Assembly (NCBI RefSeq): GCF_001042635.1
Contig: NZ_AP012331.1
Coordinates: 620,001 to 684,000, forward strand
Direction: 5' to 3'
Source of the DNA: Bifidobacterium scardovii JCM 12489 = DSM 13734
GTDB taxonomy: Bacteria > Actinomycetota > Actinomycetes > Actinomycetales > Bifidobacteriaceae
Length of the DNA: 64,000 nucleotides
Shown: positions 1 through 8,487 of the stretch, piece by piece
Position numbering within the stretch: position 1 is the first letter of the stretch
Layout: every line of letters starts with the position of its first letter
Notes under the pieces: model-generated
What the model was told of the DNA's origin: nothing
Databases searched by the model: none
What the model saw: the letters and a program-made list of their open reading frames with translations, nothing else
Program-made: the position numbers and the translations under genes

Positions 1-332
1 TCAAGCGTCGTCACGCACGTCTGCGCAAGCGCATCTCCGGCACCCCGGAACTCCCGCGCCTTGTCGTGAGCCGTTCCAACCGTCACATGGTCGCCCAGAT
101 CGTCGACGACACCAAGGGCATCACCCTGGTGAGCGCTTCGACGCTGACCGCCGATTTCTCCGGCTTCGAGGGCACCAAGGTCGAGGCGGCCAAGAAGGTC
201 GGCGAGCTGGTGGCCGAGAAGGCCAAGGCCGCTGGCATCGAGGCTGTTGTGTTCGACCGTGGCGGCAACAAGTACACCGGTCGCGTCGCAGCTGTCGCTG
301 AAGGCGCCCGCGAGGGAGGTCTGGCACTGTGA
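1..332 (+). CDS. rplR: 50S ribosomal protein L18 (5' truncated by window edge)
   Basis: C-terminal part of uL18, the large-subunit protein that binds 5S rRNA. The reading frame is open from base 3 ([20 protein letters not shown]) and ends at 332. The basic start and the conserved [11 protein letters not shown] segment fit the family, as does the [24 protein letters not shown] end. About 10-15 N-terminal residues are missing because the gene starts before the window. Its stop overlaps the rpsE start (GTGA), so the two are probably translationally coupled, as expected inside the spc operon. Confidence 0.97.
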   Translation, partial: KRRHARLRKRISGTPELPRLVVSRSNRHMVAQIVDDTKGITLVSASTLTADFSGFEGTKVEAAKKVGELVAEKAKAAGIEAVVFDRGGNKYTGRVAAVAEGAREGGLAL

Positions 333-1060
333 GCGACGAAACTCAGAAGGAAACCCAAGTGGCTGAAGAAACTCAGAACACTGCGGCGGCCGAGACCAAC
401 AACGCCAACGAGGACCGCAAGTCCCGACGTGGCCAGCGCGGTGAAGGCCGCCGTGGCGAGCGCCGCAATCGTCGTGAGGAGAATCACGGCGACGAGCTGC
501 TCGACCGCGTGGTGACCATCAACCGTGTGTCCAAGACCCACAAGGGCGGCCGCACGTTCAGCTTCGCGGCCCTCGTGGTCGTCGGTGACGGCAACGGCAC
601 CGTCGGCGTGGGCTACGGCAAGTCCCGTGAGGTCCCGGCGGCCATCGCCAAGGGCCAGCTGGATGCCAAGAAGCACATGTTCACCGTCCCGCGCGTCCGT
701 GGCACCGTCACCCACCCGGTGATCGGCCACGATGCCGCCGGCACCGTGCTCCTGCGCCCGGCCGCCCCCGGTACCGGCGTTATCGCCGGTGGCCCGGTCC
801 GCGCCGTCATGGAGTGCGCCGGCATCACCGACATCCTGACCAAGTCGATGGGCTCCGCCACCGCCGTGAACATGGTTCGCGCCACCGTGGCCGCCCTCAA
901 GCAGCTCGAGGACCCGGAGGAGATCGCGGCCCGCCGTGGTCTCGCCCTCAACGAGGTTGCTCCCGACGCCATGCTGCGCGCCCGCGCCGCCGGCATCGCC
1001 GAGGCCCGCAAGGCCCGCGAAGAGGCCAAGGCCGCCGCTGAACAGAAGGATGGTGAGTGA
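329..1060 (+). CDS. rpsE: 30S ribosomal protein S5
   Basis: uS5, a small-subunit protein at the mRNA entry side that contributes to decoding fidelity. It has 243 residues. The first ~50 are an acidic then Arg-rich actinobacterial extension ([20 protein letters not shown]). The S5 double-stranded-RNA-binding domain follows ([21 protein letters not shown]) and then the S5 C-terminal domain ([25 protein letters not shown]). The GTG start at 329 overlaps the rplR stop and is preceded by GGAGGT at 315-320. The stop overlaps the rpmD start by one base. Confidence 0.98.
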   Translation: MSDETQKETQVAEETQNTAAAETNNANEDRKSRRGQRGEGRRGERRNRREENHGDELLDRVVTINRVSKTHKGGRTFSFAALVVVGDGNGTVGVGYGKSREVPAAIAKGQLDAKKHMFTVPRVRGTVTHPVIGHDAAGTVLLRPAAPGTGVIAGGPVRAVMECAGITDILTKSMGSATAVNMVRATVAALKQLEDPEEIAARRGLALNEVAPDAMLRARAAGIAEARKAREEAKAAAEQKDGE

Positions 1061-1242
1061 TGGCTAACCTGAAGATCACCCTGCACCATGGTTTGGTGAA
1101 CCGTACCCCGCAGCAGCGTGCGACCGTGCAGACCCTCGGTCTGCGCAAGATCGGCCAGAGCGTGATTCGTGAGGACACCCCCGCGAACCGCGGCCTGATC
1201 CGTGCGGTGCGCCACCTGGTCACCGTTGAGGAGGCAGACTGA
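1060..1242 (+). CDS. rpmD: 50S ribosomal protein L30
   Basis: uL30, 60 residues, the usual length for the bacterial form. The sequence [20 protein letters not shown] and the [16 protein letters not shown] segment are typical. ATG 1060 overlaps the TGA of rpsE (TGATG). A GTG one codon upstream (1057) is possible, but the MANLKITL start matches the family. It lies in the fixed rpsE-rpmD-rplO order of the spc operon. Confidence 0.97.
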   Translation: MANLKITLHHGLVNRTPQQRATVQTLGLRKIGQSVIREDTPANRGLIRAVRHLVTVEEAD

Positions 1243-1244
1243 TT

Positions 1245-1703
1245 ATGGCCAATGAAGAAGAAACCACAATCCTGCAGATGCACGATCTGAAGCCCGCCCC
1301 GGGCGCCAAGAAGGATCGCATCCGCGTGGGCCGCGGTGAAGGCTCCAAGGGTAAGACCTCGGGCCGTGGCGATAAGGGCACCAAGAAGCGCTACCAGGTC
1401 CGTCCTGGCTTCGAAGGTGGCCAGCTGCCGCTGTACATGCGCCTGCCGAAGCTTCGTGGCTTCAAGAACCCCTTCAAGCAGGAGTTCCAGGTCGTGAACG
1501 TGGCCGCTCTCGGCGAACTGTTCCCGGCCGGCGGTGAGGTCACCGTCGCCGATCTGGTCGCCAAGGGCGCCGTGCGCGCCAACCAGCCCGTCAAGGTGCT
1601 GGGCGACGGTGAGGTCACCGTCGCGCTCCAGCTCAAGGGCGTGAAGGCCTCCGCTTCGGCCAAGGCCAAGATCGAAGCCGCGGGCGGTTCCATCGAGGAG
1701 TAG
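1245..1703 (+). CDS. rplO: 50S ribosomal protein L15
   Basis: uL15, 152 residues, a late-assembly large-subunit protein. Visible hallmarks are the N-terminal [20 protein letters not shown], the glycine-rich [19 protein letters not shown] stretch, and the C-terminal [27 protein letters not shown]. It starts two bases after rpmD. It is the last gene before a terminator-like hairpin, so transcription of secY and adk is probably partly separate. Confidence 0.98.
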   Translation: MANEEETTILQMHDLKPAPGAKKDRIRVGRGEGSKGKTSGRGDKGTKKRYQVRPGFEGGQLPLYMRLPKLRGFKNPFKQEFQVVNVAALGELFPAGGEVTVADLVAKGAVRANQPVKVLGDGEVTVALQLKGVKASASAKAKIEAAGGSIEE

Positions 1704-1742
1704 TCCTCGCCACGGAATCGGATCCGCAGTGCGATACGAATG

Positions 1743-1782
1743 ATGACCCTCGCCCGCTGCAAAGCGGTCGGGGGTCATTTCG
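1743..1782 (+). terminator. Terminator-like hairpin after rplO
   Basis: ATGACCC at 1743-1749 pairs with GGGTCAT at 1772-1778, and an inner CCGC/GCGG pair extends the stem. A short T-rich stretch follows. It separates rplO from secY. A TATACT box at 1819-1824 could be the -10 of a secY promoter, though no good -35 is seen. Confidence 0.65.
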
Positions 1783-1925
1783 TTGTTGCGTACGCGCTGA
1801 CGTGCGGTATTGACTGCATATACTGACCACGCTCGCGGTGTTGGTAGACGCTGTACGCTAGACTCGAGCGTTAGAGTCTGTCCGGATGGGTGCGCGGGGA
1901 GCGCACAAATGGAAAGGAATCCCAG

Positions 1926-3260
1926 GTGAGGACGTTAATCCAGGCCTTTCGTACCAAGGAGCTGAGGAACAAGATCCTGTTCGTGCTCGGCATGATCATC
2001 ATCTACCGCATCGGCTCGTTCATCCCGACTCCCGGTGTGGACTACAAGGTGGTGCAGGAGTGCATCAGCCAGCTGAGCTCCAATCAGGAGAACTTCATCG
2101 GCTTGGTGAATCTGTTCTCCGGCGGCGCCATGCTGCAGCTGTCGATCTTCGCGCTGGGCGTCATGCCGTACATCACCGCCTCCATCGTCGTGCAGCTGCT
2201 GCGCGTGGTCATCCCGCGCTTCGAGGCGCTGCACAAGGAAGGCCAGTCGGGCGAGGCCAAGCTCACCCAGTACACCCGTTACCTGACCATCGGTCTCGCC
2301 GTGCTGCAGTCCACCACGATCCTGGTGACCGCCCGCTCCGGCGCGCTGTTCTCCGGCTGCTCCCAGCAGGTGATCCCCGACGGCTCGGTGTGGAGCCTGA
2401 TCGTCATGGTCCTGATCATGACCGGCGGCACCGGCCTGATCATGTGGATGGCCGAATTGATCACCGACAAGGGCATCGGCCAGGGCATGTCCATCCTGAT
2501 CTTCATGTCCATCTGCTCCGGCTTCCTGCCGCAGCTGTGGGAGATCGGCTGGGGCACCAACGGCACCGACGGCAACTGGTGGAAGTTCGGCGTCGTCACC
2601 GGCGTGCTGCTGGTGATCCTCGTGCTCGTCGACTACGTCGAGCTGTGCCAGCGCCGCATCCCCGTGCAGTACACCCGCCGCATGATCGGCCGCAAGATGT
2701 ACGGCGGATCGTCCACCTACCTGCCGCTCAAGATCAACATGAGCGGCGTGATCCCGCCGATCTTCGCCTCCTCGATCCTCGCGATCCCGACGCTGATCGC
2801 CCAGTTCGGCTCCTCCGACGCCAAGTGGGTCACGTGGATCAACAACAACCTGGCCAACACCACCTCCGTGTGGTACATCGCGCTGTACGCGCTGATGATC
2901 GTGTTCTTCTGCTTCTTCTACACCTCGATCACGTTCAACCCGGACGAGACCGCGGACAACATGAAGCAGTACGGCGGCTTCATCCCGGGCATCCGCGCCG
3001 GCAACGCGACCAGCCGCTACCTGACCTACGTGATGAACCGCCTCAATACGGTCGGCGCCGTCTACCTGCTGTTCGTGGCGCTGATCCCGACCGTGCTCAT
3101 CATGGCCCTCCAGCTCAACGCGAAGCTGCCGTTCGGCGGCACGACGATCCTGATCATCGCCGGCGTCGGCCTCGACACGCTGCGCCAGGCCAAGGCCCAG
3201 ACCGAGCAGTTCCAGTACACCGGCTTCCTGTTCGAGAACACGGACCACAAGGAAGGCTGA
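1926..3260 (+). CDS. secY: Preprotein translocase subunit SecY
   Basis: The central channel of the Sec translocase in the cytoplasmic membrane, partner of SecE and SecG. It has 444 residues and about ten hydrophobic segments. Characteristic pieces are IYRIGSFIPTPGVDYK near the N terminus, GGAMLQLSIFALGVMPYITASI around residue 75, and GGRTSTYLP-like KMYGGSSTYLPLKINMSGVIPPIFA. The start chosen is GTG 1926, preceded by GGAAAGGA at 1911-1918. The open frame runs further upstream, but MRTLIQAFRTKELRNKI is the family N terminus. It lies upstream of adk, as is usual. Confidence 0.97.
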   Translation: MRTLIQAFRTKELRNKILFVLGMIIIYRIGSFIPTPGVDYKVVQECISQLSSNQENFIGLVNLFSGGAMLQLSIFALGVMPYITASIVVQLLRVVIPRFEALHKEGQSGEAKLTQYTRYLTIGLAVLQSTTILVTARSGALFSGCSQQVIPDGSVWSLIVMVLIMTGGTGLIMWMAELITDKGIGQGMSILIFMSICSGFLPQLWEIGWGTNGTDGNWWKFGVVTGVLLVILVLVDYVELCQRRIPVQYTRRMIGRKMYGGSSTYLPLKINMSGVIPPIFASSILAIPTLIAQFGSSDAKWVTWINNNLANTTSVWYIALYALMIVFFCFFYTSITFNPDETADNMKQYGGFIPGIRAGNATSRYLTYVMNRLNTVGAVYLLFVALIPTVLIMALQLNAKLPFGGTTILIIAGVGLDTLRQAKAQTEQFQYTGFLFENTDHKEG

Positions 3261-3409
3261 TCTTGCTTGCCCCCGCTGGCGGGGGCCGTCGGCATCGCCG
3301 ACCGGGGGCGGCCGTGCCAGATGAAGGCCGTTCCCAGTCTCGCCTTGCGGGATGCATTCCCGCCGGCGGGATCACGATATGTATCGCACCGTACGTTAAG
3401 GAGACCGTC

Positions 3410-3973
3410 ATGCGACTTCTCATCATGGGTCCGCAGGGTGTCGGCAAGGGCACCCAGGCCGCGCTGCTCGCCGAGCACTATGGCATTCCGGCCATCTCGA
3501 CCGGCGACATCTTCCGCTACAACATCAAGAACAAGACCGAACTCGGCCTTGAGGCGCTCAAGTACACCGACAAGGGCGAGCTGGTCCCCGACGAGCTGAC
3601 CAACAAGATCGTCAAGGACCGCCTGGCCATGGACGACGCCAAGAACGGCTGGCTCCTCGACGGCTACCCGCGCAACGCCTCGCAGGTCGTGGCGCTCGAC
3701 GGCATGCTCGCCGAGCTCGGCACCCCGCTCGACAAGGTCGTGGCGCTCGACGCCGACCACGACGTGCTCATGGAGCGCATCGCCAAGCGCGCCGCCGAGC
3801 AGGGCCGCTCCGACGACACCCCGGAGGCCATCGCCAAGCGCCTGGCCACCTACGCGAAGGAGACCGCCCCTCTGCTCGACACCTACCGCAGCCGCGGCCA
3901 GCTGGTTGCCATCGACGGCGTCGGCGACATCGACGAGATCCAGGCCAACATCGTCGAGGCGCTGGACCGCTGA
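3410..3973 (+). CDS. adk: Adenylate kinase (short-LID form)
   Basis: Catalyses ATP + AMP to 2 ADP in the cytoplasm. It has 187 residues, matching the short actinobacterial type that lacks the zinc-containing LID. The P-loop is GPQGVGKGT (residues 7-15). The AMP-binding region is [17 protein letters not shown], and [10 protein letters not shown] carries the conserved Arg. The start is ATG 3410 after AAGGAG (3399-3404). It lies 149 bases after secY and is followed by a strong terminator. Confidence 0.97.
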   Translation: MRLLIMGPQGVGKGTQAALLAEHYGIPAISTGDIFRYNIKNKTELGLEALKYTDKGELVPDELTNKIVKDRLAMDDAKNGWLLDGYPRNASQVVALDGMLAELGTPLDKVVALDADHDVLMERIAKRAAEQGRSDDTPEAIAKRLATYAKETAPLLDTYRSRGQLVAIDGVGDIDEIQANIVEALDR

Positions 3974-3996
3974 CCCAATAGCACAGACTTTCCCGA

Positions 3997-4035
3997 AACG
4001 GGGAACGCGACACGCCGAGTGTTGCGTTCCCCGTT
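3997..4035 (+). terminator. Intrinsic terminator after adk
   Basis: AACGGGGAACGCGACAC at 3997-4013 pairs with GTGTTGCGTTCCCCGTT at 4019-4035 with a five-base loop and one bulge/mismatch. It is followed by TTGCG. It closes the secY-adk unit before infA. Confidence 0.85.
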
Positions 4036-4112
4036 TTGCGTGTATTCTTGCAGTTTGGTGTGTCTTCGGGCGCACTAACGGTAATTGTCCCCAAGAACGG
4101 ATCACGAGGCTC

Positions 4113-4331
4113 ATGGCAAAAGACGGTGTGATTGAAGTCGAAGGTCAGGTAGTGGAAGCACTGCCCAACGCGATGTTCCGCGTAGAACTCGAGAACAAGC
4201 ACATCGTGCTCGCGACGATCTCCGGCAAAATGCGGAAGAACTACATTCGCATCCTGCCTCAGGATCGCGTGGTGCTCGAGATGAGTCCCTACGATCTGAA
4301 CCGTGGACGGATTACGTACCGCTACAAGTAA
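4113..4331 (+). CDS. infA: Translation initiation factor IF-1
   Basis: A 72-residue S1-like OB-fold protein that binds the A site of the 30S subunit during initiation. The sequence starts [20 protein letters not shown] and ends RGRITYRYK, as in the family; the length is exactly typical. The stop lies inside a 12-base direct tandem repeat (4323-4346) that also supplies the AAAGG ribosome-binding site of rpmJ. Confidence 0.98.
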   Translation: MAKDGVIEVEGQVVEALPNAMFRVELENKHIVLATISGKMRKNYIRILPQDRVVLEMSPYDLNRGRITYRYK

Positions 4332-4352
4332 AGGTACAAGTAAAGGAAAACC

Positions 4353-4466
4353 ATGAAGGTCAGCCCTAGTGTGAAGAGGATCTGCGAAAACTGCCGCGTG
4401 ATCCGTCGTCACGGCCGCGTCATGGTGATCTGCGTCAACCCCCGCCACAAGCAGCGTCAGGGCTGA
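4353..4466 (+). CDS. rpmJ: 50S ribosomal protein L36
   Basis: bL36, 37 residues, the smallest ribosomal protein. The translation begins [20 protein letters not shown] and ends [10 protein letters not shown]. Cys11, Cys14, Cys27 and His32 form the zinc ribbon, so this is the zinc-binding C+ paralogue. AAAGG precedes ATG 4353. The gene sits between infA and rpsM in the conserved order. Confidence 0.97.
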
Positions 4467-4615
4467 GAGCAGATCCAGCGGCACAAAACAGAATACAGGC
4501 GCTGAGTCACAGGTGAGGTTCTCCCGAGATCCTTGTCTGAACCCCGGGTACGCAGGCCCGGGCCGGGCAACCGGACGACTTGGTGCACGACCTGCGGAAC
4601 ACAGAAGGAATCGCA

Positions 4616-4993
4616 ATGGCACGTCTTGCCGGAGTCGACATCCCCAATGAGAAGCGCATTGAGATCGCCCTCACCTATATCTTTGGTGTGGGTCGCACCC
4701 GTGCGAAGGAAACGCTTGCCGCGACCGGTATCAACCCGGACACCCGCGTCAAGGATCTGACGGATGAGCAGCTGATCACGCTGCGTGACTATCTCGAAGG
4801 CAACTACAAGATCGAGGGCGATCTGCGTCGTGAAATCGACGCGGACATCCGTCGCAAGATCCAGATCAACTGCTATCAGGGCATTCGCCACCGCCGTGGT
4901 CTGCCCGTGCACGGTCAGCGCACGAAGACCAATGCCCGTACCCGCAAGGGCCCGAAGCGCACGGTCGCCGGAAAGAAGAAGGCCACCAAGTAA
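4616..4993 (+). CDS. rpsM: 30S ribosomal protein S13
   Basis: uS13, 125 residues, head of the small subunit, contacting L5 and P-site tRNA. It begins [22 protein letters not shown] and ends in the basic tail [24 protein letters not shown]. The start is ATG 4616 after AGAAGGAA (4603-4610). The 149-base gap after rpmJ has no gene. The gene leads the alpha-operon part rpsM-rpsK-rpoA-rplQ; rpsD is not here, as is common in bifidobacteria. Confidence 0.98.
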   Translation: MARLAGVDIPNEKRIEIALTYIFGVGRTRAKETLAATGINPDTRVKDLTDEQLITLRDYLEGNYKIEGDLRREIDADIRRKIQINCYQGIRHRRGLPVHGQRTKTNARTRKGPKRTVAGKKKATK

Positions 4994-5076
4994 TACGGTG
5001 GCGGGTCCGGGCCACGGGAAACCAATCCCATCGTCCGGGCGAATAACAACAATTCGTTATTAGGAAACGAGGATCA

Positions 5077-5475
5077 ATGGCAGCTCAAAAGCAGGCCGCG
5101 CGCAAGCCTCGTCGTCGTGATCGCAAGTCGATCCCGGTTGGGCAGGCGCACATCAAGTCCACTTTCAACAACACGATCATTTCGATCACCGATCCGTCCG
5201 GCGCCGTGGTGTCCTGGGCGTCCGGTGGCGACGTCGGCTTCAAGGGCTCCCGCAAGTCCACGCCGTACGCTGCCGGCATGGCCGCCGAGTCGGCCGCCCG
5301 CAAGGCGATGGAGCACGGTCTGAAGAAGGTCGACGTGTTTGTCAAGGGCCCGGGTTCCGGTCGTGAAACCGCCATCCGCTCCCTGCAGTCCGCCGGACTC
5401 GAGGTCGGTTCGATCACCGACGTCACCCCGCAAGCGCACAACGGCGTTCGTCCGCCGAAGCGCCGTCGCGTCTGA
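5077..5475 (+). CDS. rpsK: 30S ribosomal protein S11
   Basis: uS11, 132 residues, on the platform of the small subunit. Family signatures are [40 protein letters not shown], and the C-terminal [28 protein letters not shown] precedes ATG 5077. It lies 83 bases after rpsM. Confidence 0.98.
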   Translation: MAAQKQAARKPRRRDRKSIPVGQAHIKSTFNNTIISITDPSGAVVSWASGGDVGFKGSRKSTPYAAGMAAESAARKAMEHGLKKVDVFVKGPGSGRETAIRSLQSAGLEVGSITDVTPQAHNGVRPPKRRRV

Positions 5476-5556
5476 GCACTAGACCAAACAAACCATCCAA
5501 AGCCGCTTGCCTGGCCGGCGAGTGCACCGCCGACCAGAAGCTGAAAGGATAACACA

Positions 5557-6552
5557 GTGCTTATCGCACAGCGTCCGACACTGACCGAGGAAGTCCTCAA
5601 CCCTCAGCGCTCCCGTTTTACCATCGAGCCTCTTGAGCCCGGTTTCGGCTATACGCTTGGCAACTCGCTGCGCCGTACCCTGCTGAGCTCGATCCCGGGT
5701 GCCGCTGTGACTTCGGTGCGTATCTCCGGTGCCCTGCACGAGTTCACCACTCTGCCGGGCGTGGAGGAGGACGTTACCGAGATCCTGCTCAACATCAAAG
5801 GCATCGTGCTCACCAGCGAATACGATGAGCCGGTTGTCATGTATCTGCGCAAGAGCGGCGAAGGCGAAGCCACCGCGGGTGACATCACCCCTCCGGCCGG
5901 CGTGACCATCGCCAATCCTGAACTGCATATCGCAAGTCTGGCTGAGGATGGCGAGCTCGAGATCGAGTTCACCGTCGAGCGCGGCCGCGGCTACGTGCCT
6001 GCGCAGATGAACAAGCCGGAGACCGCCGAGATCGGCCGTATCCCGGTCGACTCGATCTACTCCCCGGTGCTCAAGGTGAGCTACAAGGTCGAGGCCACCC
6101 GTGTGGCGCAGCGCACCGATTTCGACAAGCTCATCCTGGATGTGGAGACCAAGGCCGCCATCTCGCCGCGCGACGCCGTCGCGTCCGCGGGATCCACGCT
6201 GGTGGAGCTCTTCGGCCTGTGCCACGAGCTCAACACCCAGGCGGAAGGCGTCGAGGTCGGCCCGGCCCCCGTGGCCGAGGAGACCAACCCTGAAATGGCC
6301 GTTCCGATCGAGGATCTCAACCTCACGCAGCGCAGCTACAACTGCCTGAAGCGCGAGGGTATCCACACGATCGGCGAGCTGGTCGCCCACACCGAGCAGG
6401 ACCTGCTCGACATCCGCAATTTCGGTATGAAGTCGATCGACGAGGTCAAGGACAAGCTGCAGACCCTGGGTCTGTCGCTCAAGGCCTCCCCGCTGGGCTT
6501 CGACACCAACAACCTCGAAGGCGGCACCTTCTACTCGCCGGAAGACGAGTGA
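5557..6552 (+). CDS. rpoA: RNA polymerase alpha subunit
   Basis: 331 residues with both standard domains. The N-terminal assembly domain (1-~230) includes [20 protein letters not shown] and [15 protein letters not shown]. An acidic linker carries it to the C-terminal DNA-binding domain ([33 protein letters not shown]). The start is GTG 5557 after AAAGGAT (5544-5550); [12 protein letters not shown] is the bifidobacterial N terminus. Followed by rplQ. Confidence 0.98.
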   Translation: MLIAQRPTLTEEVLNPQRSRFTIEPLEPGFGYTLGNSLRRTLLSSIPGAAVTSVRISGALHEFTTLPGVEEDVTEILLNIKGIVLTSEYDEPVVMYLRKSGEGEATAGDITPPAGVTIANPELHIASLAEDGELEIEFTVERGRGYVPAQMNKPETAEIGRIPVDSIYSPVLKVSYKVEATRVAQRTDFDKLILDVETKAAISPRDAVASAGSTLVELFGLCHELNTQAEGVEVGPAPVAEETNPEMAVPIEDLNLTQRSYNCLKREGIHTIGELVAHTEQDLLDIRNFGMKSIDEVKDKLQTLGLSLKASPLGFDTNNLEGGTFYSPEDE

Positions 6553-6641
6553 TCTACCGTCGCTAACCAACCGCTCCGCCGTGATTCGGATGTTCGGGCA
6601 CATGCCCACCTGCATCGCGGCGGGGCAATCAAGGAGTAACA

Positions 6642-7295
6642 ATGCCTACACCAAAGAAGGGCCCGCGCCTGGCGTCCAGCCCGGCACACGAGCGCCTGAT
6701 GCTCGCGAACATGGCCACCAGCCTGTTCCAGAACGGCCGCATCACCACCACGCTGCCGAAGGCCAAGCGCCTTCGCCCGCTGGCCGAGCGCCTGATCACC
6801 TTCGCCAAGCGCGGTGATCTGCACTCCCGCCGCCGCGTGATGCGCGTCATCCGCAACAAGTCCGTCGTGCACATCCTGTTCACTCAGATCGCCGAGCAGA
6901 TGGAGCAGCGTGAAGGTGGCTACACCCGCATCGTCAAGATCGCCCCGCGCAAGGGCGATTCCGCTCCCGCCGCCATCATCGAGCTCGTCACCGAGCCGGT
7001 GAGCGCGAAGCAGGCCGCGGTCAAGGAAGCCGAAGCCGCGACCAAGGTCGCCGCCGAGGACGAGGCCGCCGAAGTGACCGCCGCCGCTGACGCCGCCGTT
7101 GCCGATGGTGCCGCAGCCGACGCCGTGAACGAGGCCGTTGCCGCCAACGAGACCGAGTCCGACGTCAAGGCCGCCGACGAGGCCGCCGTTGATCTCGAGA
7201 AGGACGCCAAGGCCGCTGATGAGGCCGAGGCCGCCGCCGAGGAGAACGCCGACGTCGCCGATGAGGCCGAGGCCGCCGCCGACAAGGCCGCGTGA
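6642..7295 (+). CDS. rplQ: 50S ribosomal protein L17 with long Ala/Glu-rich tail
   Basis: bL17, at the exit side of the large subunit. Residues 1-~120 are the standard domain ([42 protein letters not shown]). The remaining ~95 residues are an alanine, glutamate and aspartate tail of low complexity, longer than the usual L17 but common in actinobacteria. Start ATG 6642 after AAGGAG (6630-6635). It is the last gene of the cluster before a perfect-stem terminator. Confidence 0.96.
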   Translation: MPTPKKGPRLASSPAHERLMLANMATSLFQNGRITTTLPKAKRLRPLAERLITFAKRGDLHSRRRVMRVIRNKSVVHILFTQIAEQMEQREGGYTRIVKIAPRKGDSAPAAIIELVTEPVSAKQAAVKEAEAATKVAAEDEAAEVTAAADAAVADGAAADAVNEAVAANETESDVKAADEAAVDLEKDAKAADEAEAAAEENADVADEAEAAADKAA

Positions 7296-7310
7296 GTCGA
7301 TCCTCTACCG

Positions 7311-7350
7311 AAAGGGGCCGGAAACCGCCATGGTTTCCGGCCCCTTTTGT
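7311..7350 (+). terminator. Strong intrinsic terminator after rplQ
   Basis: A perfect 16-bp stem: AAAGGGGCCGGAAACC at 7311-7326, a five-base loop, then GGTTTCCGGCCCCTTT at 7332-7347 running into a T tract. It marks the end of the ribosomal cluster. Confidence 0.95.
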
Positions 7351-7407
7351 ATTTGCGGCGGTGCGGCTCGGTCCGTAGAGGCGGCGCAGCCCGTAAGATA
7401 GGGGACC

Positions 7408-8316
7408 ATGAGACTGCGGATTGATTTGGCGTATGACGGCGGCGGCTTCTACGGATGGGCCAAGCAGCCGACGCTGCGCAGCGTGCAGGGGGAGATCGAA
7501 TCCGCGCTGCACCGCATCCTGCGCGTGCCGGACAACGACCCGGACGAACCGCTGCGGCTGACGGTGGCCGGGCGCACCGACACTGGCGTGCACGCCAGCC
7601 ACCAGGTCTGCCATCTCGACGTGGGGGAGGAAACGCTCGCCCGATGCGTCGGGCACATGGATGTGCCGGCGGTCATCGCGCTCACCCGCCGCCTGCAGCG
7701 GCTGCTTCCCGCCGACATCGCGATCCGGGGCATCGCGCCGGCGCCGGACGGGTTCGACGCGCGCTTCTCCGCGCTGGAACGCACCTATGTGTACCGCATC
7801 GCGGACCGGGCCAGCGAGGTCGATCCGCGCACGCGCGGCTTCGTGCTGCATATCGATGACGATCTCGACCTCGCCGCGATGAACGAGGCCGCCGCGATGA
7901 CGATCGGCCTGCACGACTTCGGATCGTTCGCCACGCCCAATCCGGGCGGCACCACGATCCGGGAGGTCAAAACCGCGTACTGGCGGCGGATACCAGCCAG
8001 TCCGCTCATCGGCGACGGGATGGCCATGGGGGAGCGCTACCGCACGCCGGCGGCCGAGTCCGGTCTGGCATGCTTCACGATCGTGGCGGACGCGTTCGCG
8101 CGCAATATGGTCCGGTCCCTGGTGAACGGCTGCGTGCAGGTCGGCGCCGGCAAGCGCCAGCTCGACTGGTTCGCCGGGAAGATGGCGGTGCCGCTGCGCG
8201 AGGGCTCCACCGGGCCGATCGCCCCGCAGGGGCTCACCCTCGAGCATGTGGCGTACCCGAGCGACGACCGGCTCGCGGCCCGGGCCAATGCCATCCGGGC
8301 CAAGCGCACGCTGTGA
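7408..8316 (+). CDS. truA: tRNA pseudouridine(38-40) synthase TruA
   Basis: Isomerises uridines 38-40 in the anticodon arm of many tRNAs. 302 residues. It has the N-terminal RIDLAYDGGGFYGWAKQP and the catalytic motif AGRTDTGVHA with the nucleophilic Asp at residue 58. Later TruA features are LHDFGSFATPN and FARNMVRSLVNGCVQVG. It follows the rplQ terminator by about 60 bases, a common neighbour in actinobacteria, and must have its own promoter in that gap. Confidence 0.96.
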   Translation: MRLRIDLAYDGGGFYGWAKQPTLRSVQGEIESALHRILRVPDNDPDEPLRLTVAGRTDTGVHASHQVCHLDVGEETLARCVGHMDVPAVIALTRRLQRLLPADIAIRGIAPAPDGFDARFSALERTYVYRIADRASEVDPRTRGFVLHIDDDLDLAAMNEAAAMTIGLHDFGSFATPNPGGTTIREVKTAYWRRIPASPLIGDGMAMGERYRTPAAESGLACFTIVADAFARNMVRSLVNGCVQVGAGKRQLDWFAGKMAVPLREGSTGPIAPQGLTLEHVAYPSDDRLAARANAIRAKRTL

Positions 8317-8389
8317 GCGCGCTACAGCCGTGCTGGATCCGGAGTTTCGCCGTTCCGGAACATGGTCGTAACACAATCGCGCCCCGGCG

Positions 8390-8407
8390 GTAACCGCGCG
8401 CGGTTAC
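8390..8407. promoter_or_regulatory. 18-nt perfect palindrome upstream of the ATP-grasp gene
   Basis: GTAACCGCGCGCGGTTAC is its own reverse complement, and a further GTAAC follows at 8409-8413. It lies 80 bases before the start at 8488 in a 171-base intergenic stretch. This could be an operator for a dimeric repressor. No T tract follows, so it is less like a terminator. No regulator is encoded next to it. Confidence 0.4.
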
Positions 8408-8487
8408 GGTAACGCTTATTCGGCGATCCGGAAGGCACGAACGCGCTTTCCGGGCCGCCACGCGCGCTGGCATGAAGGAGTGGTCAC

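Noticed and set aside
1935-3248. 437-codon minus-strand frame opposite secY
   Set aside because: Shadow of a clear SecY; translation is composed of His/Asp/Gly-rich low complexity.
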